Positions 49,930-62,393 are shown, counted from the first letter of the stretch. The stretch: DNA of 64,000 nt from Hanleya hanleyi (GCA_036873755.1 JAVTVY010018674.1:1-64000), one strand, 5' to 3'. Translations and numbers: made by a program. The notes: a model not told the origin generated them from the letters alone.

Positions 49930-50626
49930 TTTATGGTTGGCGTTAAAGCAATCTGTCGTCTGCCTCAAATATATAAAGCTAGATGACTGGGAAGGGTCTT
50001 GATCAACAATCACACGATCCATTAACCCTACCTGGCCTGGGCGATTTGGGGTGTATCGCAGCCTGGGGAGGGGCGGAAAATCCAAGATGGTCGCCATGAC
50101 GACGTCACAGTGACGTCATCTTCTCGGAAGCCATTTTTCGGCCCTTTTGGGGTCGATTTTTCGAAATTTTCATTTTTCCGATTTTTCTCTCAAAAAATAT
50201 CAAATAAAATATAGAATAATTAGTTTTGCATAAATAAAATACTTTCAAGGCCTTTTAGGCAAAGAAAATGTGAAGAAATGCAGCCAAAAGATTGAAAAAC
50301 ACGACTTTCGCGGATACCACATGGCCCCAATAAGATAAGCTTTAAAGTCACAAAGTTCACTAGGGGTGGCACTTTCCGCCCCCCCCCCCCTCCTCGGCCA
50401 AGTAGGGTTAAAAAAAGAACTTTATTAACTGTTTTATACCTTGTCTGTTCCCACGAGGGGAAGACATGTCTTTCTATGGTCAGAATTAGAGCAATCTGCC
50501 GTCTGTCTCATATATATAAGGCTAGCTGGTTGGAACGGATCTTGACCAACAATCACACGATCCATTACAAAAAGAAGTGTATTAACTGTGTTATACCTGG
50601 TCTGTTCCCACGAAGAAGAGATAAAT
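49930..50626 (-). repeat. ~153-bp tandem pair split by a MITE
   Basis: Unit 1 (49930-50021 plus 50412-50472) and unit 2 (50473-50626) share CAACAATCACACGATCCATT, AATCTG(T/C)CGTCTG and GTCTGTTCCCACGA. The MITE at 50026-50407 sits inside unit 1, and the matching point of unit 2 (about 50568) is uninterrupted. Confidence 0.8.
50026..50407 (+). mobile_element. piggyBac-like MITE (TTAA target), complete 382-bp copy
   Basis: TTAA lies immediately outside both ends (50022-50025 and 50408-50411). The ends are CCCTACCTGGCC and GGCCAAGTAGGG, a 12-bp inverted repeat with one mismatch. It keeps the family's CAAGATGGTCGC, TGACGTCA (about 50112) and right-hand C run. It is shorter than the 576-bp copy at 6841. 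No coding frame. Confidence 0.85.
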
Positions 50627-51659
50627 GTTCTCCACGTGATTGCTGTACACGGCTTGTGACACAAGTCCAGCTATTCATATTGTAGTTAGGTTTGTCGTCG
50701 CTGTATGAACGAAATACTTCTGAACGAAACTCACTCACTCTTCATGAATTGAATGACTGATATAGACAGTCGAACTTCTACATAGACTTTTTTATTTTTC
50801 ACTTCTGTAACTTTTATTAATTGTTTTAAACCATTATGCTGCTTGTAAAATTGTGAATTTAAAAAAAAGAAATGTATAATGAAATGTAAAGAAAGCATTG
50901 TGTTGATGGACCGCGAAATCCGTATGGGAAGCGGCCCTAAAACTACAATTAAAAAAACAACGGATTTTGAGAGTCCACATTCAGACAGCAGATAGAATGA
51001 AGTTCTCCAAATTGAAATAAAATAGGGGCTCGATACGAACGAGGGCTCTATATAGCCCAAATGATAGGTCTTGCCTCATATCTCACAACCACGTGACCAG
51101 ATAATTTGCGAAAGAACTTGCTATGGCCATGGAAACGGCGGCTAGGAAGCAGCGTTTGATTTCGGATTTTTTTTCCACCAGTTGGAAAAATTCGATACTA
51201 AATAGATCTAAACCCTGATGGTATTAATTTTCAATGAACGGTAACAGGACGTGTTCATCCAATTTTGACAGTCCATGGATTTCGAGCCAGTAATTATATT
51301 GAGATCGTGTTGCATGGGGACAGGGGGGAGATTTACAGGGTAGTTGTATAGCATTAGACGATCCCCACCTGCAGTTTGTCATGGACGAACACTACGTATT
51401 TGGATAGGAGTGGGATAATCATCCTGTTTCAGTTCCATTGACCATGGACTATTTGTTGTATGGAAACCATATCATTCGGCTTCGTGCATGGTGCTTTACG
51501 AGATGATGTTTATAGTAAAACATGGCAGAATATTTCGTCGGTTGTCTACTTACGTATCGGGTCCTTTTATTGCTTTTGTACCTCGTCATGCTGTGTCTAA
51601 ATACGGGCTGACGTTTTAGTCAGCCAGTCTTATATATGAAGCAGTCGACTGATTGCTTT
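50627..51659. other. No gene recognised
   Basis: A minus-strand 109-codon frame (50731-51060) includes a Lys-rich tract from A/T-rich DNA and no family motif. Nothing else stands out. Confidence 0.4.
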
Positions 51660-51925
51660 AATGTCAAAAGTAAAGGAGGAATGAAACATGAGCAGTGTGA
51701 CTAACGTCACAGGACCTACGAAGTAGAGTAGGCATTAGGACTCGAACGCGAACTGAACTCTTGGAAATCCCCACCCCCAGTTGAAATTCTGTCTATATTA
51801 AGATGGGCACTGCCCAAGACAGAATCAGAAATTTTCATCAAAAGTAGGTCAGCTCAGAACCTGTTGGTAACAGTCTCCTAATGCGCCTTCATTCCAAAAA
51901 TAAATAACGATCGCCGATTTAATTT
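51660..51925 (-). mobile_element. SINE-like relic (minus strand)
   Basis: In reverse complement this shares GACGTTAGTCACACT, CCTACTTCGTAGG and TTTGATGAAAATTT-like sequence with the inserts at 29787 and 39062. The arrangement of a shared TCAGCTCAGAAC block with flanking divergence suggests an older copy. Confidence 0.55.
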
Positions 51926-53844
51926 TACAATTTTTTAACTGAAGGAAACAGATTGAATAATAAAGAGTTCAATACAGTAGATTTCAAGCTTTACGTGTGA
52001 AAATACATTTACATCTCTTTAATGGTTTTCAGTGCCCTTGTCCAGGATCAAAACAACTTTTTGAATCGCATTATTTTCCCAACAATACAACAAACTTTTA
52101 TATATAGTACTATAGTAGAAAGGTAGCATTTATGTAGTTTACGGTAATTCAACTCAAGACCAACACCTTCTCTGCACAAGATAATAATGATTATGTCATT
52201 CTCCTGAGTATAACCGGTACAAAGACGAATAAATAGCGTCTCTATACATCACGTTGTTATCTAGATATATGAGACAACACATTTTGGGTATCGGCAATCT
52301 GATGAATGTACTATTCCGGTTTTCTTGTTTCACATTATATTCTATGACGGTTGATCGGTGATTTTCTTCATTGATAAACATTAAACCACCTCAGCTTCGT
52401 TGTGTGAATCGGAATTACATTGCTGTGACACACCAACACACTCCGTGGCAGTGATTCTGTATCCCCTAATCAAGAAATCAAAATGGATCAAGATTTGAAA
52501 TGACAAGAAAAATTTAGACATATTTTGTTTACACATGTAATTTTTTGTTTAAATTATATCCCAGTGTGATATATAGTCAATATTCAAGAGGTACAAAAAA
52601 CCCTCAAAGTATGTGCTCATATTTTCACATCATGATCAAAGTTACTTTATCTAGTTAAATTCTACCCAAGGAAAATAAATTAAGACCCTTTAAACATGCC
52701 GTCAATGCCAGATGTTGAGTTTTATACAGCTGTAGATCAGGGCTCTGGGTGCATATATCATGTTTCCATACACTTGATGCACGCAACAGCAAAAACAAAG
52801 CTTCCTTGAACAACCTATCTTTGTACAGGTACATGTAACTCAGAAAATACCATTCTCTCTCAAAAGAAAACAATTCGCGCCAGGAACGCCCTTTTTTATC
52901 AAGCTAATTTTGTTATGTAGGGGCCTACTTAGATTCAATAATTGTCACGAAATTTCTTTGATTATATCTTAATTGCAACCATGCTTGTTCCTCAAACCTG
53001 ACATGCTTGAGCTATGTACATGTATAACACACTTTCACTTGAGAGTCCAGACGTTCCACCATTCATGTGAACAAATTGCACTCAACATGGAATAATTAAA
53101 TTCACACTACCAAATAGTTCACCAGCTGTTAGTTTTGAGACCCTTTTCTACAGTATCAGTACTGTGATACTTTCTGTAGCAGTTGAAACCCAGTAAAACT
53201 TAAACAATTAAAACCAGTAAAGAAATTTGTCTGTTGAATAACAGAAAATATTGTATGGAGATTTGAATGAGTAAACTATTAAACAGCTTACATAATACCA
53301 ACAAAATGTCCCAACACAAGCTGATAAATTCCTTGGGTGGCTTGCAGGATGGCTTTGTTTCACCCTCAGTAAACTTTTGTCACTGTTGCTCACACAGACT
53401 AATCTGAAGGATGATACCACAACTTTCTTTCTTCTGCTGGGTTATTGCACCAGGCTGATTTAATTGGTTGATGTATGATATTTCACCACCAGTTGGCAAT
53501 TTGACCTGAATTTGAAGCCTGATGTGGTCTGTGATGAAATGTTTGGATGTGAAATAGGATACACGTTAAAGGCCACAGTTTACATATATCTATAACAATA
53601 TACTGAATTGTGTGTATTGAGGATGGCAAGTTGGTAATAGCAGTGTAGATAAATGCACTAACAAATGATGGAAAATTAGCATTTCCTATTTCATAAAAAC
53701 AATTACGGATGGCATATCCCACCAGATTTTGTACTGTGTTATATATACAGTGAAACATACAGCCAAGGGTTCCCGATGGGCATGACAGTGCACTCGCTGA
53801 GCCATCAATAAATAATAAAAAAAATAATTATAAATCAGAAAATT
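51926..53844. other. Unassigned; one protein-like minus frame
   Basis: The minus-strand frame 53483-53758 (91 codons) reads NLVGYAIRNCFYEIGN and TAITNLPSSIHTIQ, which looks more protein-like than its neighbours. I cannot place it in a family and its splice context is weak. Frames at 52655-52873 and 53208-53420 (minus) are equally unsupported. Confidence 0.3.
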
Positions 53845-54035
53845 TTTCATCAGAATTCGGTCAGCTCAGAACTTGCTGGTAACAATGCCCTAATGCACGT
53901 TCATGCCAAAAATCAAGGTTCTAATGTCAACGGTTCTCCTTATTTTGCTGACGAAAGGATTCGGATGGACTGACTGACTCACTGACTCACTGACTCACTC
54001 ATTACCGGACAATTTGCGATCTGTAGCCTACTTCG
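53845..54035 (-). mobile_element. SINE-like relic with simple-repeat tail (minus strand)
   Basis: Shares GGTCAGCTCAGAACTTGCTGG, AATGCACGTTCATGCCA and CTACTTCGTAGG with the 39062 and 51660 copies in reverse complement. A GACTCACT run (53968-54001) lies inside. Confidence 0.55.
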
Positions 54036-54335
54036 TAGGAATATGTCGTCGCCAGTGGACGGCAACAAGAAACACCACTTTGGACCCATAATAGATCGCC
54101 CAATAGTGTATTATGTTACCAGTTATCCAGGAAAATGGTTCGTTCATTTCCTTTCTGTTTCTCCCTAAACGACAGTGCAGCTTTTAATTTCTTAGCCTCA
54201 AGATAACGTCACATGGACAACTGCGTCAATTTGCGCGCCTTATGGTGTAGCTGATGGGTCTGAATATAATGTTCTTGCGAGGACACACAAGTGATGATTT
54301 GGACAATATATATGGTCCTATCCGCCAAGAGAATG

Positions 54336-54490
54336 TCAAGCATTACACTAGCAAATCACGTTTCCTACCCTGGCAAATCAATCGTTTCCTATAGTATCTT
54401 GCAAACACTTTCTCGTTATTATTAGAGCTATGCCACATAGTTTGTTTTGGAAAAAGGTTTCTCAAAGGTGAACTGCAAAGGTTTCTCGAT
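54336..54490 (+). repeat. Fragment of flank module M1
   Basis: Matches 6695-6800 (AGCAAATCACGTTTCCTAC, TATCTTGCAAACACTTTC, ATTATTAGAGCTATGCCACA, TTTTGGAAAAAGGTTTC). It ends with an AAAGGTGAACTGCAAAGG stretch that is the inverted complement of 6330-6347. Confidence 0.7.
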
Positions 54491-54660
54491 TTACAATCTT
54501 TTCTTCTTATATCGCAAAAAATATTGACAAAACAAAATCTGTCAGGTTATTTTGAATTTTAGGAGCATTTTGTTTCTCAAAATTTGCGAATATAAACCTG
54601 GTCTTGGAGCTGTGTTCGAAATCAGATTGAAAATACGCATCGCTTATCTATGGTGTTCTA

Positions 54661-54970
54661 TTGCAAAAGGCGACGCACGACGCGCGACCCGAAAAGTCGA
54701 CGTCGTGTTTTGAAACACGACGTCGCGCGTCGCCTTTTGCAATGTTAAAGAGATAGGCCAAAACTCGACGTCGTGTTTCAAAAGTCGACGTCGACTTTTG
54801 CCCTATCTCCTAACATTATAAAAGTCGACGCGCGACGGAGAGGGCGACGTCGCCTTTCAAAACGCGACGTCGACTTTTTCCGTCGCGCGTCGCCTTTTAA
54901 AAAGTCGACGCGCGACGCGCGACAGACATTCGCGTCGCGCGCCGCCTTTTGGTTTACAAAAGTGCGCATG
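54661..54970 (+). repeat. Left CpG palindrome array
   Basis: Three pairs of CGACGTCG start at 54698/54718, 54766/54786 and 54845/54865, each pair exactly 20 bp apart. Spacers are of the form TTTTGAAA or TTTCAAAA. Pairs are separated by CGACGCGCGAC words and by TTTAACAT/ATGTTAAA plus GATAGG(C/G)CAAAA motifs. Confidence 0.85.
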
Positions 54971-55989
54971 TCTGGCGGGGGAGCATGTGTTACTATAATG
55001 TTCACAGCTGTGATTTTCGATTCTTGTAGCTCCTGACCGGTGTTGGTAATTTGGTGAGAATTTACTGCAAGATAGCAAGAATGACAAGATATTTTGCATG
55101 CAATGAGACTATGTACAACATAATATATTTGTTTCGCTGTCTGAAATGCTTTTTTTGCTGATCAATTTTCGAACACTGGTACCTGTATTCCACAAAATCC
55201 ACACCCCTCAATCGAGAGGACAATTCGCATCTATTAGCTTGTCAATGTGTTACTATTTCGCCGGACTAATACGTAAATTAAATTCAAGTTTCCAATAATG
55301 AACAGGATTAACAGTAACCCAGTAATGCAGGATTAACAGTAACGACTGGAAAACAGAGGAAAAATAATTAATCGCTTGTGTAGTTCAATGGAACTGTGAG
55401 ATCTTACATGCTGGAGACATCCTGATGAATGTCTCCTGTTAAAACGCGCCACGTTGCATTTTATCTCGAATCATACAACCCTTTTTAATAGTAAGGCTAT
55501 GTTTTCTGCCATTTTAGACCAGTGACTATATGCTGTCAAAGTAAAAGTGAGGTGTGAGGTCATTTAACTTTCGTTTTCGGCCGAAAAACAGTAAGATCTC
55601 ACATTTCCTTTGAGCTACACAAGCTGTTAATTCGTTTTTCTCTGTTTTCCAGTCGTTACTGTTACTCCTGCAAAACTGTTATTTACATAAGCTTTTGGTT
55701 CATTATTGGAAACTTGAATTTATTTTACGTATTAGTCCGACAAATATGAACACATTGACAAGCTAATAGATGCGTATTGTCCTCGCGATGGAGGGGTGTG
55801 GATTTTGTGGAACACAGGTACCAGTGTTCGAAAATTAATCAGCAATATAACATATCTGACAGCGAAACAAATAAATTATGTGGTACATAGTCTCCATGTA
55901 TGTTAAATATCTTGCCATTCTTGCTTTGTTGCAGTAAATTCTCAGCAAATTACCAACACCGGTCAGAAGCTACAAGGTTCGGAAATCGC

Positions 55990-56325
55990 AGATGTGAACA
56001 TTTTTTTTCTTTTTTCGTTCGAAATTAACACCCCAAATCACAATACAACGAAACAATACGAGACAGAACAAGACTATATGATACGATACAATACAATAAA
56101 ATGCAAAATAATACCATACATTACAATACAATATATTACAATTCAACATATTATAACTCAATACATTACAAAACAATACAATTCTAAACACATCACAGTA
56201 CAAACACACATACACCTTTACATAAAAGAAGAAAGTTAACAAAGATTGTGAATTTTATATAATACGTTTGTACAACGTATAGTGGCAAACTTCAATTGAT
56301 AATTTGATTGATAATTTATTGTGTC
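55990..56325 (+). repeat. A-rich ATACA insert in the right arm
   Basis: A T run and then a loose ATACAATACA-type array (56040-56190) break the right arm. The inner-arm match ends at about 55985 and the CATGCTCCCC...GACATGCGCAC match with the left arm resumes at about 56345. Its composition looks like an expanded retroposon tail or simple repeat. Confidence 0.65.
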
Positions 56326-56379
56326 TCGTGAACAATATGGAATACATGCTCCCCAGACATGCGCACTTTTGTAAACCAA

Positions 56380-56889
56380 AAGGCGACGCGCGACGGAAAA
56401 AGTCGACGTCGCGTTTTGAAAGGCGACGTCGCCCTCTCCGTCGCGCGTCGACTTTTACAATGTTAGGAGATAGGGCAAAAGTCGACGTCGACTTTTGAAA
56501 CACGACGTCGAGTGTTGGCCTATCTCTTTAACATTATAAAACCCGACGCACGACGCGCGACGGAGAGGGCGACGTCGCCTTTTAAAACGCGACGTCGACT
56601 TTTTCCGTCGCGCGTCGAGTTTTGATTCTTCAAAAAGGCGACGCACGACGCGCGACGCGAAAAGTCGACGTCGCGTTTTGAAAGGCGACGTCGCCCTCTC
56701 CGTCGCGCGTCGACTTTTACAATGCTAAGAGATAGGCCAAAAGGCGACGTCGACTTTTGAAACACGACGTCGAGTTTTGGCCTATCTCTTTAACATTGTA
56801 AAAGTCGACGCGCGACGGAAAGGGCGACGTCGCGTTTCAAAACACGACGTCGACTTTTCGCGTCGCGCGTCGTGCGTCGCCTTTTGCAA
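56380..56889 (+). repeat. Right CpG palindrome array
   Basis: Six pairs of CGACGTCG, all with exactly 20 bp from start to start, in the same word order as the left array but with about 200 bp more sequence. The array has therefore expanded in the right arm, or contracted in the left, by whole units. Confidence 0.85.
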
Positions 56890-57341
56890 GTCGACGCGCG
56901 AGGACAAATTGGCACAAATAGAACACCATACTTATCTCCTCCTGATTTCCCAACATTTGGCGCTGTTCGTTACGTCATTGTGCTTTAGGGGACCGTCTGG
57001 AAAATTTCGAATTTGAGACAAAATGTGTCGGAAGCGGGAAGTGATGAAAAGAGAAAAGAAGGAGGAAGCACAGGGACGAGATTCTACTATATTGCATATA
57101 CATACCCATCTCACACTTCAGATATATCAAGGGAGGTAAAGTTGAAATGCACTTTTCCGCCAAAAATTACCGGATTTCAGAGGCTCGATTGAGAACAAAT
57201 AAACGCAATTTATTCATACCTGGCGGTGTTCAGGTTTTCTGTTACACTTCATACCACAAATCCCGGCTCGTATATGGCCCTGCGGTGCATAGTTTTTGTA
57301 AAATCCTTTCTCAAATCAGCGGTTAAATTCCCCCGCTTCGA
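56890..57341. other. No recognisable feature
   Basis: GTCGACGCGCGAGG directly follows the element end and may be a leftover CpG-array word. Beyond it I see no gene or repeat up to the duplicated block. Confidence 0.35.
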
Positions 57342-57851
57342 GTGTTTCGCTCATTTTCAAAAACCTTTGCAGTTCACCTTTAAGGGTGAGAAATTATAAT
57401 CGAGAAAAAGGGCTAAAATACCGAAAAAATACTCAAACTACGGTATACCGAAAATTAAGCTCTTCACATGAGCTGTCAATGAAGTTGACACCGTCAAATA
57501 CGCGAACATTTGCAGACACGTTTTCACCATCGGTTTTAGCGGATAGAATGTCTACTAGATATTTACAATCTTTTATCTTGATCAGTCATTTCCAACGAAA
57601 TTCCCGCTGATTCAAATTAAACCATCATCCGCCAGGATTCAATTCACGACAACCTCGCTACGCAATATTCAAAACAATAGATAGCAACCGTCACATTGAC
57701 ATTACCCTAGCAAATCATGCTTCCTACAGTATCTTGCAGACACTTCCCCATTATTATTAGAGCTATACCACATAGTTTGTTTTGGCAAAAGGTTTCTTAA
57801 AGGTGAGAAATCATAATCGAGAAAAAGGTAAAATACCGAAAATATACTTAA

Positions 57852-58427
57852 CCCTATCTGGCCTGAGCTTTTTGGGGACGTATCCTGGCTTGGTTGGGGG
57901 GGGGGGGCCGAAATGCCCCCGCCCCCTAATTATTTTTCTTACTCCTTGGGCTAGGGGACTGAAACTTACCACACTATACCCTTGGGTCAAGATCTACAAG
58001 GAAATGTAACAACAATCCAAGATGGTCGCTTTGATGACGTCACAGTGATGTCATTTTCAAAAACGGCATTTCTTGGTAAATTTTTTGGTCGGATTTTCCG
58101 AATTGTTTATTTATGGAATTTCTCCGCAAAAACTGCATGATACATTAGTAAATATTAATCTGATTTGGAATAATATAGTTTTTGCCCACTTTTCGTCGCG
58201 GAAAAGCAGAAATTTTGAGGAAATCTGACAAAAACATCACTTTTCTGGTACCCCACGTGGCCTTCTTGAATTTATCCATGATCCTCTGCTCGGGGGTTAT
58301 GTAAATAGGCTCCAAATGACCCCAATACGATAAAATATAAAGTCAAGGAGTTTCAGCTCTCCATTTTCTGTCGTTCCGGGGATAGCGCAGAAATTTGATA
58401 GCCCCCCCCCCCCAAACCAGGTAGGGT
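57852..58427 (+). mobile_element. piggyBac-like MITE, copy in duplicated block
   Basis: Same element and same insertion point as 6841-7416, flanked by TTAA (57848-57851, 58428-58431). It is a duplicate rather than a separate insertion. Confidence 0.8.
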
Positions 58428-58495
58428 TTAACTACGGTATACCGAAAATCAAGCTCTTCACATGAACGGTCAATGAAGTTGACATCGTCAAATAC

Positions 58496-61400
58496 TAGAC
58501 AGGTCCCAGCCAAGAAAAAACTAACATTTTTTCAGGTCAAAGTTTTCTCAGTGGTTCCGTCGTCCTTGACTTATGCCCTTTCAATTTAGCTGAGGGACCA
58601 CCCTGGATTTGGCCTTAAATCCAATATGGTGGCCAAAATTCAAAATGGCCGCCACTACCCATAGAAGATCACAATTTCCTGCGCGAAAATCAATTTTCTA
58701 ACCACAAACTAGGTTTTTTTCTAGTCCTACGTAGGGTATGAATTATTAATGTTGGTATGATTTGTAATTGGTCTGAAAATTCATTATGGCCGCCAAAATC
58801 CAAAATAGCGGCCAATGTCCATTGAATCACACATTTTCCTGCCCTAATATGCAGAGACGGACCATCCTTTGTGCGAATGCGTCCTGTCGGGTGTCATCTT
58901 GTAGCTCTCGGGGTGTAGACCCCGATTTGAGGGATATCCGTGTCATCGGTGACATCATCGGTGACGTTATCAGTACGAGTAGTAGCAAAAACGGGCATTT
59001 TGGGGGTGTGTGGAGGTGTGTTTGGGGTAAAGATGGACCATCGGAATGTGTCGTGTGTGGTGTCATGTTGTAGCTCTCGTGGTGTAGACCCCGACTTGAG
59101 GCTTTTCCATTTCATCTATGACGTCATCGGTGACGCCATCAGTACGAGTAGTAGCGAAAACGGGCGTTTCGGAGGTGCAATGGAATGCGTCACAGTTTGG
59201 AGTAAATGACGGCCTTTTTTCCATCCAGTTACCTGTGAGTGTGAGTGTGTGCGTGCGTGTGTGTGTGAGTGAGTGAGTGTGAGTGAGTGAGTGAGGCGTG
59301 CACAACGCCCGTGAGGAGTCCCCAACGCCCGTCTTAACGCATGGACGCACTAACGACGGTGAGTGAGTGATTGAGTGAATGAGTGGGATCCCACTGGACT
59401 AATGTATCGTCCGTTTTCATCATTTTGCGCATGCGCAGTCTGGCCGTAGCATAGAAAGCAGGCATTTTGGGGATTCATTATTGACGTCATCAGTAGGAGT
59501 AGTAACCAAGGTGGGAATTTTGGGGGTGTGAAATAAGGTGTTTGAGGGTAGAGAGGGACCATGTTTGATCCAAATGGCCCGGTTGGGGCGTCCTAGTGAA
59601 GCTTTCGTGGGGTAGAGTCAGACTGGCATGTTTTTATTGAAAGTCGCGCCAATCTGAACATGCGCAGTTGTGGTGTAGTAAGTAAAGTTTTCATTTTGGA
59701 GGTGCGTGGGATGTATTTGAGCGATTGAGGGACCATTCTTGTTCCGAATGCGTCGCGTGAGGTGTCAAAGCAAAGCTTTCATGGTGTGGACCACGACTTG
59801 AGTGATATGCGGGTCATCTGTGACGTCATTGCTGACGTCCTCAGTAGGAGTTGTAGCCAAAGTGGATATTTTTGGGGTGTGAAGGAAGGTGTTTGGGGTA
59901 GAAATGGAACTGATTGGTTAGTCCAATAGTAGAGCAACAACAACAACAACATCAACGATTACAGGTCAATCCTTTTATTATCCCCTCCATCACAGCACAG
60001 CCACGCTAACGGAACCACTATGGGTGTGTTTACAATTCACTTATGCTATACCCTATATCCTAATGGCTATACGGTACAGGGTGCATCACAGGTACGCGCA
60101 CATGCGTGCGATGACGCCACTTCCGAGCTCTGAGCTCCACAAGGTTTGAGCTCCAAGCGCTCCGATCCAAGAGCTCTGCAACATGGGAGATGCCACCACG
60201 ACCGGGCGTTGATGGGCGTCAACGCCCGGTGGTGGTGGTGGTGGTGGTGGTGGTGGTGTGTGGTAGTGTGTGGTGGTGGTAGAACTGGTGTGTGGTGGTG
60301 GTAATAGTGGTGTGTAGTGGTGTCTGTACATATAAGGATTAACTCGTGCCCCTCATCATTCTGAGATCAGAATAATGAACTTCTGAATACACTGACAATA
60401 GCATAAGTGAATAGTAAACACGCCCATAGCGGCTCCCTTAGCGTGGATGTGCTGTGATGGAGGGGATAATACAAGGATTGACCTGTAATCTTTGATGTTG
60501 TTGTTGTTGTTGCTCTACTTTTGGACTAACCAATCAGAATAGTACTTATCACGGACCACACACGCAGAGCTATGTATAGGCGAGCAGGGCTTCAGGGCTA
60601 ATTCACCAGGGCGTTGAAGCATTGAGCTTGTCGTTGGTAGGTGTTGCTACAAGATGACACCTCACACGACGCATTCGGTCCACGGATGGTCCATTTCTAC
60701 CCCAAACACCGTCCTTCACACCCCAAAAGTATCCTACTGAGGACGTCAGCAATGACGTCACAGATGACCAGCATATCCCGCAAGTTGTGGTCCACACCAT
60801 GAAAGCTTTGCTTTGACACCTCACACGACGCATTCGGACTAAGAATGGTCCCTCAATCGCCCAAACACATCCCCACGCACATCCAGAATGACCACTTTAC
60901 TTACTACACCACAACTGCGCATGTTCAGAGTGGCGCGACTTTCAATAAAAAACATGCCAGTCTGACTCTACCCCACGAAAGCTTCACTAGGACACCCCAA
61001 TCGGGCCATTTGGACCAAACATGGTCTCTCTCTACCCCAAACACCTTACTTCACATCCCCAAAATTCCCACTTTGGCTAATACTCCTACTGATGACGTCA
61101 AGAATGACGTCACAGATGACAAGGACACCACTTAAGTCATGATCCACACCACGAAAGCTTCACTTTGACATCTCACACGAGGCATTCGGACCAAGAATGG
61201 TCCCTCATCACTCAACAGACTCCCATGCATCTCCCAAAATTACCACTTTGCTTACCACACCCCAACTGTGCATGCGCAGATTGGCACGATTGCCTATGAA
61301 AACAAGCCAGCCTGACCCACGAGCGCTTCACACTGATAATCCAAACGGTTTATTTGACCAGGGATGGTCCCTCAATCACTCAACAGACCTCCACGAATCT

Positions 61401-62393
61401 CCAAAATGCCTGCTTTCTATACTACGGCCAGACTGCGCATGCGCAAAATGATGAAAACAGACGATACATTAGTCCAGTCGGATCTCACTCAATCACTCAC
61501 TCACCGTCGTTAGTGCGTCCATGCGTTGACGGGCGTTGGGGACGCCTCAAGGGCGTTGTGCACGCCTCACTCACGCACTCACTCAATCAATCAATCACTC
61601 ACACTCACTCACACGCGCGCATACACTCACACTCACAGGTAACTCCATCAGGTAGCTGGATGGAAAAAAGGCCGTCATCTACTCCAAACGCACTCCATTG
61701 CACCTCCGAAGCTCCGGCTTTCGCTGCTACTCGTACTAACGACGTCATCGATGACGTCACAGATGACATACAAAAATCTCAAGTCGTGGTCTACACCCCG
61801 AGAGCTACAACATGACACCCTACACGACACATTCGAACCAAGGATGATCCATCTTTACCCCAAACACACTCCACGCACCCCCCCAAAATGCCCGTTTTCC
61901 TTACTACTCGTACTGATGACGTCACCGATGATGTCACAGATGACATGGATGTCCCTCAAATCAGAGTCTACACCCCGAGAGCTACAAGATGACACCCCAC
62001 AGGACGCATTTGGACCAATGATGGTCCATCTCTACGTATTAGGGCAGGAAAATGTGTGATTCAATGGACATTGGCCACCATTTTGGATTTTGGCGGCCAT
62101 ATTGAATTTTCAGACCAATTACAAATCATTCCAAAATTAACTAATTATTCATACCCTACGGAGGGCTAGAAAAAACCTAGTTTGTGGTTAGAAAATTGAT
62201 TTTCGAACAAGAAATTGTGAACTTCTATGGGTATTGCCCGCCATTTTGGATTTTGGTCGCCATATTGGATTTGAGGCCAAATCCAGGGTGGCCCCTCAGC
62301 TAAATTGAAAGGGCATACGTCAAGGATGACGGAACCACTGAGAAAACTTTGACAGGAAAAAATGTTAGTTTTTTCTTGGCTGGGACCTATCTG
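58496..62393 (+). mobile_element. 4-kb foldback element, copy 2
   Basis: Same structure as 7485-11466, with TAC on both sides (58493-58495, 62394-62396). Arms are unequal after the ~110-bp deletion, so about that length of right inner arm (around 60340-60400) has lost its partner. No transposase. Confidence 0.85.

Larger units (their letters stand above)
54661..56889 (+). mobile_element. CpG-rich foldback element with paired CGACGTCG sites
   Basis: The first 28 bases (starting TTGCAAAAGGCGACGCAC) are the perfect reverse complement of the last 28 (ending GTGCGTCGCCTTTTGCAA). The inverted match continues inward past the CpG arrays through AT-rich inner arms (about 54990-55410 with 55585-55985) to a centre near 55490. 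18 copies of the palindrome CGACGTCG lie in the two outer arrays. An A-rich insert (55990-56325) interrupts the right arm. No obvious target duplication and no transposase frame are present, so it is non-autonomous and of unknown superfamily. The Arg-rich frames over the arrays are translations of the repeat. Confidence 0.8.

Noticed and set aside
51726..51756. tRNA B-box-like word (GGACTCGAACGC, minus strand)
   Set aside because: No A box, cloverleaf or tail at the right distance, so I do not call a tRNA or a tRNA-derived SINE from it.
53761..53825. tRNA-like TGGCTCAGCGAGT on the minus strand
   Set aside because: Resembles an A box but no B box follows, so support is too weak.
54773..56765. 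Arg/Ser-rich frames (DARRRGRRRLSKRD) resembling a basic protein
   Set aside because: They are translations of the CGACGTCG arrays and appear on both strands alike.
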